Source: Bacteroidota bacterium (lineage in GTDB: Bacteria; Bacteroidota; Rhodothermia; Rhodothermales; JAAAOL01). From it: a DNA stretch of 16,436 bases. The stretch lies in the NCBI GenBank assembly GCA_009908885.1, contig JAAAOL010000349.1, positions 1 to 16,436 on the forward strand, written 5' to 3'. A program made the translations under genes and the position numbers. The notes beneath the pieces were generated by a model. That model ran no database searches and had not been told where the DNA came from. It saw only the letters and a program-made list of their open reading frames with translations. Shown here one piece after another: positions 1-7,617 of this stretch; position 1 is the first letter of the stretch, and every line of letters begins with the position of its first letter.

Positions 1-1
1 C

Positions 2-1372
2 ATCGGCTCGTTCCAGACCGTCGCGACGGAGTTTCGGATGCTGGACGCCGACGACCCGGACGGCGACTTCACCGTCATCGCGCCGCGAGAGCGGGGGCAC
101 GAGTACCGCGTCGACCACGTCGGCGACCACCTCTACATCCACACCAACGCGGACGGGGCGACCAACTTCAAGCTGATGCGGGCGCCTGTCGCCACGCCGG
201 GCCGCGCCCACTGGACCGACGTCCTGCCGCACCGCGACGACGTGCTGCTGGAGGACTTTCAGCTCTTCAACGACTACCTCGTGGCCGAGGAGCGGCACGA
301 CGGGCTCGTCCGCCTGCGCGTCCGCCCGTGGGATGAGCCCGACGCCGAGCACTACATCGCCTTCGACGAACCCGCCTACCTCGCCTACGTCGGCCAGAAC
401 GCCGAGCCCGACACCGACGTGCTGCGCTTCGGCTACACGTCCATGACGACGCCCAACTCGGTCTACGACTACGACATGGCCACGCGCGAGCGGACGCTGC
501 GCAAGCGGACCGAGGTGCTGGGCGACTTCGACCCGGACGCCTACACGACGGAGCGCCTGTACGCCACCGCCGAGGACGGCACGCAGGTGCCCATCTCGCT
601 CGTCTACCGCACGGAGCTGTTCACGCAGGACGGTACCAACCCGCTCCTGCTCTATGGTTACGGCTCCTACGGCAACAGCCTGGACGCGAGCTTCAGCGCC
701 GCGCGGCTGAGCCTGCTGGACCGCGGCTTCGTCTACGCCATCGCCCACGTGCGCGGTGGCGAGGAGATGGGCCGCCCGTGGTACGAGGACGGCAAGCTGC
801 TCAACAAGAAGAACACCTTCACCGACTTCATCGCGTGCGGCGAGCACCTCGTGGCTGAACGGTACGCCGATCCCGAGCGCCTCTTCGCGATGGGCGGCAG
901 CGCGGGCGGCCTGCTGATGGGCGCGGTCGTCAACATGCGGCCGGACCTGTTCACCGGGGTCGTGGCGGCGGTGCCGTTCGTGGACGTGGTGACGACGATG
1001 CTGGACGACAGCATCCCGCTCACCACCAGCGAGTACGACGAGTGGGGCAACCCCAACGACCCCGACTACTACGACTACATCCTGTCCTACTCGCCGTACG
1101 ATAACGTGACGGCGCAGGACTACCCGCACCTGCTGGTCACCACCGGGCTGCACGACTCGCAGGTGCAGTACTGGGAGCCCGCCAAGTGGGTCGCCAAGCT
1201 GCGCACCACCAAGACGGACGATCACCGCCTGCTGCTCAAGACCAACATGGAGGCCGGGCACGGCGGCGCCTCGGGCCGGTACGAGCGCTACAAGGAGACG
1301 GCCTTCGAGTACGCCTTCCTGCTCGACCTCGCGGGCGTCACGTCGACCCCGGCAGAGGAGCCGGAAGGGTAA
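2..1372 (+). CDS. ptrB: Oligopeptidase B (S9A serine peptidase), 5'-truncated
   Basis: Cytoplasmic serine oligopeptidase that cleaves short peptides after Arg or Lys. The frame is open from base 2 (IGSFQTVATEF...), and the ATG at 38 is internal, so the N-terminus lies outside the window. The visible part is the end of the beta-propeller followed by the alpha/beta hydrolase domain. It tracks E. coli PtrB closely, with blocks such as NPLLLYGYGSYG, RGFVYAIAHVRGG and SYSPYDNVTAQ. The catalytic triad is visible: Ser in GGSAGG (codon 899-901), Asp in GLHDSQVQYWEPAKW (codon 1154-1156) and His in AGHGG (codon 1259-1261). The stop is at 1370-1372. The family is usually about 690 residues, so roughly 230 residues are missing upstream. 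It converges with the osmC-like gene. Family and activity are very likely from motif conservation. Confidence 0.95.
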   Translation: MGSFQTVATEFRMLDADDPDGDFTVIAPRERGHEYRVDHVGDHLYIHTNADGATNFKLMRAPVATPGRAHWTDVLPHRDDVLLEDFQLFNDYLVAEERHDGLVRLRVRPWDEPDAEHYIAFDEPAYLAYVGQNAEPDTDVLRFGYTSMTTPNSVYDYDMATRERTLRKRTEVLGDFDPDAYTTERLYATAEDGTQVPISLVYRTELFTQDGTNPLLLYGYGSYGNSLDASFSAARLSLLDRGFVYAIAHVRGGEEMGRPWYEDGKLLNKKNTFTDFIACGEHLVAERYADPERLFAMGGSAGGLLMGAVVNMRPDLFTGVVAAVPFVDVVTTMLDDSIPLTTSEYDEWGNPNDPDYYDYILSYSPYDNVTAQDYPHLLVTTGLHDSQVQYWEPAKWVAKLRTTKTDDHRLLLKTNMEAGHGGASGRYERYKETAFEYAFLLDLAGVTSTPAEEPEG

Positions 1373-1380
1373 CGGCTGGA

Positions 1381-1405
1381 CCGCGGACGACGGACCGCGG
1401 ACCGC
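1381..1405. repeat. Intergenic repeat copy A (25 bp)
   Basis: This repeat lies between the converging ptrB and osmC-like genes. Bases 1388-1405 (CGACGGACCGCGGACCGC) recur as a perfect 18-bp inverted copy at 2119-2136. The whole 25 bp matches 2074-2098 in direct orientation at 22 of 25 positions. It contains two CCGCGG palindromes and could contribute to transcription termination between the two genes, but no T-run follows. Confidence 0.8.
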
Positions 1406-1451
1406 TGCGGAGGGTGTTACGCATCACGCGATACGTACTGCGCGGCACGCA

Positions 1452-1889
1452 TCAATCCGCCACGTCCACCGTCGCTTCCAGGTGCACGTCGCCCGTGAGC
1501 GAGTTGGTGATGAGGCAGACGCGCTCGGCCCGTTCGAGGGCGGCATGTGCTTCCTCGGCGTCCGTCTCCGGAGGGATGCGCAGCGTGGCCCGGATCGTGT
1601 ACTCGGTGAACTGCGTGACGCGGTCCACCCGGTCGAGCACGCCCTCCGTCTCGCACGACAGCGACACCCAGGCCAGCTTGTTTGCGGTGGCGATGGAGCG
1701 GAAGGTGAGGATGAGACAATCGGCCACGGCGGCCACGAGCAGCGTCTCGGGCGACCACCGATCGCCTGGCCCGCCGAACTCAGCGGGTGGGGCGGATTGC
1801 AGGGACGGCAGGTTCTCACTATCGAGCGTGACGTCACTGTCGGCATCGGCCGCCGCAGCGACGGTATAGCGATGGGGAAAAGAGTCCAT
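1452..1889 (-). CDS. OsmC/Ohr family protein
   Basis: OsmC/Ohr proteins are small cytoplasmic thiol peroxidases that reduce organic hydroperoxides. I chose the ATG at 1887-1889, giving 145 residues (MDSFPHRYTV...), the usual family length. The frame runs on to an ATG at 2025-2027, but that 46-residue extension is Arg- and Pro-rich and does not look like OsmC. Two cysteines sit where the family has its peroxidatic and resolving pair: C58 in VAAVADCLILTF and C79 in VSLSCETEG. A third, C125, is in CLITNSL, which resembles the family's C-terminal C-P-I-S-N segment. No Shine-Dalgarno sequence is seen. The gene converges with ptrB and is flanked on both sides by copies of a repeat (1381-1405 and 2074-2136). 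Which OsmC subgroup it belongs to cannot be told by eye. Confidence 0.88.
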   Translation of the reverse strand: MDSFPHRYTVAAAADADSDVTLDSENLPSLQSAPPAEFGGPGDRWSPETLLVAAVADCLILTFRSIATANKLAWVSLSCETEGVLDRVDRVTQFTEYTIRATLRIPPETDAEEAHAALERAERVCLITNSLTGDVHLEATVDVAD

Positions 1890-2213
1890 AACGGAAGGGT
1901 CGGGCTGTGAGAGGCTAGGCGGCGGGACGGCAGTGTCTGCAAGAACGTCGTTGCCCGGCTCACCCTCAATGCGGCGACGACGAAGATCCCGTGCGACTCG
2001 GCGGGGGGTGACGGAGCGGTGCTGCATGGCTATCTTACCCCCACGCTGTTCGTTCGTCCTGTTGGGGCAACGACCGCAGACGACGGACGGCAGACCGCGA
2101 TTGGTGCATCCCCATCAGGCGGTCCGCGGTCCGTCGGCTGTCGTCCCCTCACGCATCCGGTGTAATCAAACCTGGGTTGTCCACCCTCACCGGCCACCTG
2201 CCCGATCCATCGC
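1890..2213. other. Gene-free stretch with an imperfect inverted repeat
   Basis: This is 324 bases between the divergent starts of the osmC-like gene and the membrane-protein gene. I see no convincing gene in it. Bases 1890-2027 could encode a low-complexity extension of the OsmC frame, which I do not believe. It carries two repeat arms, 2074-2098 and 2119-2136. It should also hold the promoters for both flanking genes, but I found no clear -33/-7 pair. Confidence 0.6.
2074..2145. repeat. Imperfect inverted repeat (copies B and C of the intergenic repeat)
   Basis: The left arm 2074-2098 and the right arm starting at 2119 are imperfect reverse complements separated by about 20 bases. The outer part (GACGAC / GTCGTC) continues the pairing with gaps. 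The right arm contains a perfect 18-bp inverted copy of 1388-1405. It lies upstream of both flanking genes, so a terminator role is unlikely. It looks like a dispersed palindromic element of the REP/MITE kind, though no transposase association is visible. Confidence 0.7.
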
Positions 2214-2900
2214 ATGACCTCCTTCCAGGTGCTTCTCGTCCTCGCGTGCCTCGCCGGTCTCGGCGGGGTCGTGCTGGCGCGGGCCTACTACCACATTCGG
2301 AAGCGGCGCCGCTTCGCCGCCGACGTGTACGAGCGGTTTCAGCAGGCCGCCGCGGCTCGGCAGCAGGGCGAGGTGGATGACGAAGCCGTCACCTGGCTGA
2401 CGTACCACGCCGATCGGATGCAGCGCTACCTGGTGGAGCAGGGCATCGTCACCTACGCCCCGTCGATGGCGGACTATCCGGGCGTTACGCTGGAGGACGA
2501 CGCCACGCTCCAGCAGGGGCAGGCGCTACTGCTCGACGCGCTGCCGCAACTCCGCGCGCCCCACGCCGACGCTCGCGGCCTCGACCGGGTGGACGAGCTG
2601 CTGGTCCGCTACCTCGGCGCGACCGAAGAAGAACAGCGGCAGCGTGGATGGCGCCTGCTCAACCCGCTGCTGTGGCTGCGCGAAGGCATCCGCGCCGTAC
2701 TCCTCAGTCCGATCTATCTCCTGCACGGGTTCGACCTCGTCCGCGCGACGACCGTGCGGCGGATCGGCGAGGCAGTGCTGGTCAAGCTGCTCGTGCTGAT
2801 CGTCTACCTCGTCGTCGTGCTGGGTGCCGCCGCGATCGTCGTCTTCGGCTGGGAGCAGGTCATCGCCGTCATGCAGGAGGCCTCGGCGTGGATCAGATAG
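2214..2900 (+). CDS. Membrane protein of unknown function
   Basis: 228 residues starting at the ATG at 2214; I do not recognise the family. Residues 5-25 form a hydrophobic N-terminal segment followed by a positive stretch (RKRRRF), which suggests an anchor with the positive side in the cytoplasm. Residues about 35-145 are charged, mostly helical and soluble, with a Gln/Glu-rich part at 137-143. Residues about 150-172 (LLNPLLWLREGIRAVLLSPIY) are amphipathic to hydrophobic. A strong transmembrane helix runs from about 188 to 213 and is followed by a short tail. Codon use and GC3 look native. The next gene on the same strand begins 155 bases later, so co-transcription is possible. No catalytic motif is visible. 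Confidence 0.8.
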   Translation: MTSFQVLLVLACLAGLGGVVLARAYYHIRKRRRFAADVYERFQQAAAARQQGEVDDEAVTWLTYHADRMQRYLVEQGIVTYAPSMADYPGVTLEDDATLQQGQALLLDALPQLRAPHADARGLDRVDELLVRYLGATEEEQRQRGWRLLNPLLWLREGIRAVLLSPIYLLHGFDLVRATTVRRIGEAVLVKLLVLIVYLVVVLGAAAIVVFGWEQVIAVMQEASAWIR

Positions 2901-3055
2901 CGGGGCGACGGGGGCGGACCACGATGGAACCCCCGCGACGGCGCATCGTGCATTCGCTGCTGCCGGAGTCCTCACTGATCCCCTCAGCGGCTCCTGGAAC
3001 AGAATGTGCAGGGGCATTCATCCCTTCGTTCTCACTCAGCACCATCGAACGCATC

Positions 3056-3541
3056 ATGAAACACCATAGCCATCTAGCCTGGATCGCCGCGCTGTGCCTG
3101 CTGCTCGGCCCGATGACCGCCCTCGCGCAGGACTCGCCCGTGGGGCACTGGAAGACGATCGACGACGAGACGGGCGAGGCGCGCTCCATCGTCGAGATCT
3201 ACGAGAAGGACGGTGAGCTGTACGGCGACATCGTCGAGATCCTGAAGGCGCGCGAGGACGCTCCGCGCAACGAAGAGGGCGTCATCATCTGCGAGGCCTG
3301 CGACGGCGACCGGCACGACAAGCCCGTCGAGGGGCTGAACATCATCTGGGAGATGGAGAAGGACGGCGACCAGTGGGCGGGCGGGCGCATCCTGGACCCG
3401 GAGAATGGCAAGGAGTACAAGGCCAAGATGTGGCTGGAAGACGGCAACCTGATGGTGCGCGGCTTCATCGGCTTCTCGCTCATCGGGCGGACGCAGGAGT
3501 GGCTGCCCGCCGAACAGGACGCGACCGGCAGCGAAGGGTAG
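3056..3541 (+). CDS. Secreted DUF2147 domain protein
   Basis: 161 residues from the ATG at 3056. The frame is open far upstream, but this Met begins a clear signal peptide (MKHHSHLAWIAALCLLLGPMTALAQ, cleavage near ALA-Q at 24-25). The mature part matches the DUF2147 pattern: G-x-W-K-T-IDDETGEARS (30-44), VEIYEKDGELYG (46-57), a C-x-x-C pair (C79, C82), DKPVEGLNIIW (88-98), GGRILDPENGKEY (109-121) and VRGFIGFSLIGRTQEW (134-149). Members are periplasmic or exported proteins of unknown biochemical role; the domain is a small beta-rich fold. The gene converges with the EVE-McrB gene, and a hairpin lies between them. Confidence 0.92.
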   Translation: MKHHSHLAWIAALCLLLGPMTALAQDSPVGHWKTIDDETGEARSIVEIYEKDGELYGDIVEILKAREDAPRNEEGVIICEACDGDRHDKPVEGLNIIWEMEKDGDQWAGGRILDPENGKEYKAKMWLEDGNLMVRGFIGFSLIGRTQEWLPAEQDATGSEG

Positions 3542-3584
3542 TCGCGCTGGAGGGCGCGGGGCGTTTGGGCGGTCGGGGAACGTC

Positions 3585-3611
3585 GCAGGGCGGCCCCTTC
3601 GACCGTCCTGC
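3585..3611. terminator. Candidate bidirectional terminator hairpin
   Basis: GCAGGGCGG (3585-3593) pairs with CCGTCCTGC (3603-3611). This gives a 9-bp stem with one G.U wobble and a 9-base loop. It lies between the converging DUF2147 and EVE-McrB genes, where a shared terminator is expected. There is no clear T-run on either side, so this rests on the stem and the context only. Confidence 0.35.
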
Positions 3612-3628
3612 CTTCCGCCACTCGTGGT

Positions 3629-5305
3629 CTACACCCAGAACGACGTGAAGCCTTCCGTCAGCAGGCGTTCCCACATGAGGCAGAGGCGCGCGGCGGTGCG
3701 CGGAAAGCGCGCGTCGGGATAGGCGTTGGGGCGTCCGGCGGCGTCCCACGCGTCGAGCACGCTGCGGGCGTCGGCGTCGTCCTGGAACGCGGCGCCGGTG
3801 ACGGCCCAGCCGAGCAGCCCGCGCACGGCCTGCCGGAGCGCCCGGCTGCCCCCGGCGAGGCGCGGCAGCACCTTCATGTGCAGTGCCAGGTCGAGCGGGT
3901 CGACGGCGGCGCCCTCGCGGGTGCGGAATGCCTCGGGCGTGGCGGCGGCGTGCAGCAGAAAGAGCGCCACCTCGTCGCGGGTGCGGTAGGCCACGTGCAG
4001 CTGGGCAGGGGCGAGCCAGGTGTTGGCCGCATCCAGCGCCGCCACGGCCCGGTCGATGGTCGCGCGCTCGTCGTCCGACAGGTCTTCCAGCTCGGCCAGG
4101 CGGATCGCACGCGGGTGCCAGGCCTGCACCGGCCAGCGCCCCGGCTCCGGCGGCGCCTCGTCGGCCTGCGCCCACGCGGTCAGGTCCACGTCGGACAGTT
4201 CGAGCGTGAAGGCGCGGTCCAGCACCTTGCGGCTGAAGCCGTGCGCGCTCTCGTCCATGTTGACGGTGCCGACGAGCGCCAGGTTGGGCGGCATCCGCAC
4301 GCGGCCCCAGTCGCTGTCGGCGGCGGGCAGGGCGCGGTCCAGCAACGGGCCGGTCGCGTAGCCGCTGCCGGTGGCGGGGCGGCGGTCTTCGAGGCGGCTC
4401 AGCACCTCGGCGAAGTATTGCTCCACGCGGGCCAGGTTCATCTCGTCGACGATGGCGGTGACGTGATGCAGCGGCGTCTGCGCGGCCTCGCGGGCGATCT
4501 GCAGAACGGCTCCGGGGCGAAAGCGCCCGCCGAGGTCTACGTAGCCCAGCACGTCGGCGCTGTCGGTCCAGTCGGGCCGCACCGGGATCAGGGCCGACGC
4601 GCCGCCCGTGGCCGCCTCGACCAGCGCGGGCAGTTTCGACTTGCCCGTGCCCGTGACGCCGGCCAGGATGACGAACGGTTTTGTCCGCACTGCCGTCACG
4701 TACGCCGCGATCTCCCACGGCGCGTAGACGTACCCGCGCGCCGCGATGTGGTCGATGAGGTGCTCCATCGCCGCCGCCCGGTCGAACGGTCGTGGGGGCT
4801 CGTACGCAGCGCCCGGCTCCTCTACCGCCGTCCGCGCCGCTCGCTGTTCGCGCCGCGCCGTCAGGTACTCGCCGTAGGCGGCCATCACCTTTTCCAGTTC
4901 GATGCCCGACGCCTGCCGCGCTCGCACGAGGAACTCCAGCACCTTCTCGTCCACGCGAGGCAGCGGATGTAGCACCTGCCGCACCACCGCGCCGAAGTCG
5001 CCGTCGTACTCGCGCGTCACCTCCAGCCGATCGTGGAAAGCGTCGTACGGCACGAACGCTTCTTCCGAGAGCCGCACGACGGACCGCACCCGCACGCGCC
5101 ACGGATAGTTGCCCGTCGTGACGAGCGGCGTCGTATCCCGGAAGGCCGCGCTGGTCGCCTCGAACATGCCCGCGATGACCTTCGAGCCGGACAAGTAGGC
5201 GAAGAGGGTGTCGCCGGGCCGGACGTCGTCCAGATGCTTCCGGCCGACCTTGCGGATGGCGAACGTGCCTGTCTTGACGTAGACGGGGTAATTCTCCGGC
5301 GGCAC
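3629..5305 (-). CDS. EVE (PUA-like) domain fused to McrB-type AAA+ NTPase
   Basis: 558 residues from the GTG at 5303-5305. The N-terminus (about 1-125) is an EVE domain (PENYPVYVKTGTFAIRKVG, VRPGDTLFAYLSG, AGMFEA); such domains bind modified bases in DNA or RNA. From about 180 it is a McrB-family AAA+ domain with Walker A GVTGTGKS (216-223), Walker B VDEMN (286-290) continuing LARVEQYFAEVLSRLED, and sensor region GTVNMDESAHGFSRKVLDRAF (346-366). McrB proteins are GTPases that drive a McrC nuclease against modified DNA, but no mcrC is adjacent. The frame is open upstream to 5441 and encodes RRAWIWAV just before the GTG, which looks like the missing first EVE strand. No ATG, GTG or TTG is in frame there; ACG at 5327-5329 would give MRRAWIWAV. 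The real start may therefore be ACG at 5329, or an original start may have been lost. Confidence 0.85.
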   Translation of the reverse strand: MPPENYPVYVKTGTFAIRKVGRKHLDDVRPGDTLFAYLSGSKVIAGMFEATSAAFRDTTPLVTTGNYPWRVRVRSVVRLSEEAFVPYDAFHDRLEVTREYDGDFGAVVRQVLHPLPRVDEKVLEFLVRARQASGIELEKVMAAYGEYLTARREQRAARTAVEEPGAAYEPPRPFDRAAAMEHLIDHIAARGYVYAPWEIAAYVTAVRTKPFVILAGVTGTGKSKLPALVEAATGGASALIPVRPDWTDSADVLGYVDLGGRFRPGAVLQIAREAAQTPLHHVTAIVDEMNLARVEQYFAEVLSRLEDRRPATGSGYATGPLLDRALPAADSDWGRVRMPPNLALVGTVNMDESAHGFSRKVLDRAFTLELSDVDLTAWAQADEAPPEPGRWPVQAWHPRAIRLAELEDLSDDERATIDRAVAALDAANTWLAPAQLHVAYRTRDEVALFLLHAAATPEAFRTREGAAVDPLDLALHMKVLPRLAGGSRALRQAVRGLLGWAVTGAAFQDDADARSVLDAWDAAGRPNAYPDARFPRTAARLCLMWERLLTEGFTSFWV

Positions 5306-5532
5306 CGCCCAGATCCAGGCGCGGCGCGTCGGCGGGGCAGCGCGTGAGCGGTCCTCAAGCGGAGCAGGCTCGTCGATGGCTTTGTGGAGGTGGGTGAAAG
5401 GGGAGCGAGGTCGTCGATGGCCGTACGGGCCACCGGGGGATCAATATACAGATCACGACGATGTAAGCAGGCGAGGCGCCCCGCCCCGCGACGAACGCGC
5501 TCTGCCGCCTGCCCGATTCCCCCTGATTGCCC

Positions 5533-6369
5533 GTGCGCGACGAGGACTGTGTGGACTTCTTGCAGTGGGCCCTGCCGAAGCTGGACAAGCGCTGGCCCGG
5601 CTTCCGCAAGGTGCGGGGGCAGGTCTGCAAGCGCATCGACCGGCGCCTGGCCGAACTGGAGTTGGCGGGCGGCATCGACGCGTACCGCGACTACCTGGCG
5701 CGTCACCCCGACGAGTGGGCCGTGCTCGACGGGTTCTGCCGCATCACCATCTCGCGCTTCTACCGGGACCGCGGCGTCTTCGAGGCGCTGGCGCAGCACG
5801 TCCTGCCAGACCAGATCGCCCGCCTCCGGGAGCGCAGCGGCGCGACATTGCGCATCTGGAGTGCGGGCTGTGCCTCCGGCGAGGAGCCCTATACGCTCCG
5901 CATCCTGTGGCAGCAGGCCCTGGCCGAGGCGCATCCCGACGTCCGCCTCCGGATCGTCGCCACCGACGCGCAGGCCCACATGCTGGAGCGCGCCCGCCGC
6001 GCCTGCTACCCATCCGGTACCCTGGCGCACCTGCCCGACGCGTGGCGCGCCGCCGCGTTCGAGGTGCGTGACGTCGAGGGTGATGACGACCACTGCCTGC
6101 GCCCGGCCTACCGCACCGGCATCACGTTCCGGCAGCAGGACCTGCGCACCACGATGCCGGACGGGCCGTTCGCCCTCATCCTGTGCCGCAACCTCGCCTT
6201 CACCTACTTCGCCGAGCCGCTCCAGCGCGCCGTGCTCGACGGCCTGCGCGCTCGCCTCACCCCCGGCGGCGTCCTCGTCCTCGGCAAGCACGAGGAGTTG
6301 CCCGCAGGGCGCGGCTTCGAAGTCGTCGACGAGCACCGGCGCCTCTACCGGCGGGCAGACGGCGCGTAG
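5533..6369 (+). CDS. CheR-like SAM-dependent methyltransferase
   Basis: 278 residues from the GTG at 5533. A TTG at 5527 directly abuts the in-frame TGA at 5524-5526 and would add two residues. CheR enzymes methylate glutamates of chemoreceptors. An N-terminal helical CheR_N region (about 8-90) includes CRITISRFYRDRGVFEAL, comparable to the T-x-F-F-R element. The methyltransferase domain follows: motif I IWSAGCASGEEPYTL (about 108-122), an ATDAQ acid loop (143-147), and LILCRNLAFTYF (215-226) where CheR usually has the NVxIYF motif. It ends with LTPGGVLVLGKHEELP. No chemotaxis gene is in the window. The weakened NVxIYF motif and the lone setting suggest a CheR-fold enzyme that may not act on chemoreceptors. 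It is divergent from the EVE-McrB gene. Confidence 0.85.
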   Translation: MRDEDCVDFLQWALPKLDKRWPGFRKVRGQVCKRIDRRLAELELAGGIDAYRDYLARHPDEWAVLDGFCRITISRFYRDRGVFEALAQHVLPDQIARLRERSGATLRIWSAGCASGEEPYTLRILWQQALAEAHPDVRLRIVATDAQAHMLERARRACYPSGTLAHLPDAWRAAAFEVRDVEGDDDHCLRPAYRTGITFRQQDLRTTMPDGPFALILCRNLAFTYFAEPLQRAVLDGLRARLTPGGVLVLGKHEELPAGRGFEVVDEHRRLYRRADGA

Positions 6370-6396
6370 AGACGACAGGCGGTAGATGGCCCGGAG

Positions 6397-7143
6397 CTAC
6401 CGGGTGGTCTCCTCCACGGCCTCGGGTGGCCAGACGATCACGTCGAGGCGACGAGCGAAATGCAGCAGCGGGTCTCCGTCGGCCTGCAGCCCCCACGGCG
6501 CCAGCACCTCGTTCTGCGCGATGTCCGCCTCGGCCCGTTGCAGCGGCCACGGGGCGTGGTGCACCTCGGTGCGCAGCAGGCGTCCGCGCTTCGTCTGGGC
6601 GTAGAGGCAGTAGCGTTCCGTCAGGAAGTGCTCCAGCGTTCCCGGCGTGGCCGCGTACGGCGTCGAAGAGGGCCGATAGTGGGCCTCGAATCGCACGTCG
6701 TCCCGGCGGCGGGTGGACGCGTAGGCGATGCCGTCGTCGGTGGGGCGGATGTCCATGCGGGCCCAGTAGTACGGCAGATGAAAGAACGTGCGGGCCGCCC
6801 AGACCGCGACGGGGTTCGCGGCGTCCAGGCTCAAGAACCACACGCCCGGCTTGCCGTCTTTTTCGACGTACAGCCGCACGTTCAACTCCGGGAAGGCCGA
6901 GATCCAGGGCAGGTCGGGCCAGGGGCGCCGCATGACGCCCTCCATCCGAAACGGCACGACGCCGACCCAGCTGCTGCCGTCGAACGTCTGGATGGTCAGC
7001 GCCTCCGGCACCAGCGGGCGTAGCGCCGCCGCCGGGACGGGCCAGTGGGCGAACAGGAGGTCGCACCAGGACTGCCGCCACGTCCACCGCCCCGGCGGCA
7101 CGGGCCAGGGGCGATGGGCCGTCTCTTTCAGTGCAGGATGCAT
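6397..7143 (-). CDS. DUF2071 / YqjF family protein
   Basis: 248 residues from the ATG at 7141-7143. It matches the DUF2071 (COG3361, B. subtilis YqjF) pattern: W-R-Q-S-W-x-D-L-L-F-A-H-W-P-V near the N-terminus (22-36), FDGSSWVGVVPFRMEGV (54-70), PELNVRLYVEKDGKPGVWFLSLDA (85-108) and FLTERYCLYAQ (172-182). The family has an acetoacetate-decarboxylase-like beta fold; its substrate is unknown. The unrecognised 142-residue gene lies 45 bases upstream on the same strand, so the two may be co-transcribed. It converges tightly with the CheR-like gene (27 bases between stops). Confidence 0.9.
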   Translation of the reverse strand: MHPALKETAHRPWPVPPGRWTWRQSWCDLLFAHWPVPAAALRPLVPEALTIQTFDGSSWVGVVPFRMEGVMRRPWPDLPWISAFPELNVRLYVEKDGKPGVWFLSLDAANPVAVWAARTFFHLPYYWARMDIRPTDDGIAYASTRRRDDVRFEAHYRPSSTPYAATPGTLEHFLTERYCLYAQTKRGRLLRTEVHHAPWPLQRAEADIAQNEVLAPWGLQADGDPLLHFARRLDVIVWPPEAVEETTR

Positions 7144-7188
7144 GATAGCAACGGTCTGGTTGAGCAGGGGCGCCGCTCCGGCACGTCC

Positions 7189-7617
7189 TCACCGCAGGTA
7201 GTAGTTGTACACGGCGAAGGGCACGAACTGGGCGACGAGATCTCGGGGGATTTCCGGATACCGTTCGGCCCAGTCTGCGACCATGCGGTCGACGTCGAAG
7301 TCGCGGAGGTCTACGTATTCGCCGTGAGGGCCCTGATAGTAGTCGGACGCCTTCCGCCGGTGCAGTTCGCGGGCCAGCTCGCGGGTGAACGCGCGGAGGC
7401 GGTCGATGGCGTCCTGGTCGTACGCGCCGAGGTCCTTGCGTCGCAGCGCGCGGCGGATGCTATTGTCCGTCTCGTCCGTGTCGGAGCCGCGATGCTCGCC
7501 CTTGAGGAATTGCAGGGCCGTCGCGGCGTAGTCTCTGGACAGTTGGTCTGCCACGGCAGTTTTCAGCGCCTGTGTTGAAAAATGGATCGTGGACGCAGCA
7601 TTCTGGGGACCGCTCAC
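7189..7617 (-). CDS. Hypothetical protein, start overlaps M28 remnant stop
   Basis: 142 residues beginning at GTG 7615-7617; family not recognised. The protein is charged and probably helical and soluble. It has an N-terminal region STQALKTAVADQLSRDYAATALQFL, an Arg/Lys-rich middle (RRALRRKDLGAYDQDAIDRLRAFTREL) and a C-terminus rich in aromatics (FVPFAVYNYYLR). There is no signal peptide or membrane segment. The start codon overlaps the stop codon of the truncated M28 reading frame in a GTGA arrangement typical of translationally coupled genes. This suggests the gene once followed a complete M28-type gene in an operon. Alternative internal starts exist only as rarer codons, so the exact start is uncertain. 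Confidence 0.6.
   Translation of the reverse strand: MSGPQNAASTIHFSTQALKTAVADQLSRDYAATALQFLKGEHRGSDTDETDNSIRRALRRKDLGAYDQDAIDRLRAFTRELARELHRRKASDYYQGPHGEYVDLRDFDVDRMVADWAERYPEIPRDLVAQFVPFAVYNYYLR

Noticed and set aside
1890..2027. N-terminal extension of the OsmC-like protein from the ATG at 2027
   Set aside because: Arg/Pro-rich, unlike OsmC, and the ATG at 1889 gives the normal family length.
2648..3055. Upstream extension of the DUF2147 frame
   Set aside because: It overlaps the membrane-protein gene in another frame, and a proper signal peptide begins at 3056.
3878..4972. Long plus-strand frame opposite the EVE-McrB gene
   Set aside because: Antisense shadow of a gene with clear Walker motifs; no family signature and no plausible start.
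5017..6336. Long minus-strand frame opposite the CheR-like gene
   Set aside because: Its translation has no family features and is the complement of a well-supported methyltransferase.
6390..6404. CCCGG / CCGGG hairpin between the CheR-like and DUF2071 genes
   Set aside because: Only a 5-bp stem that includes the DUF2071 stop codon, and no T-run; too weak to call a terminator.
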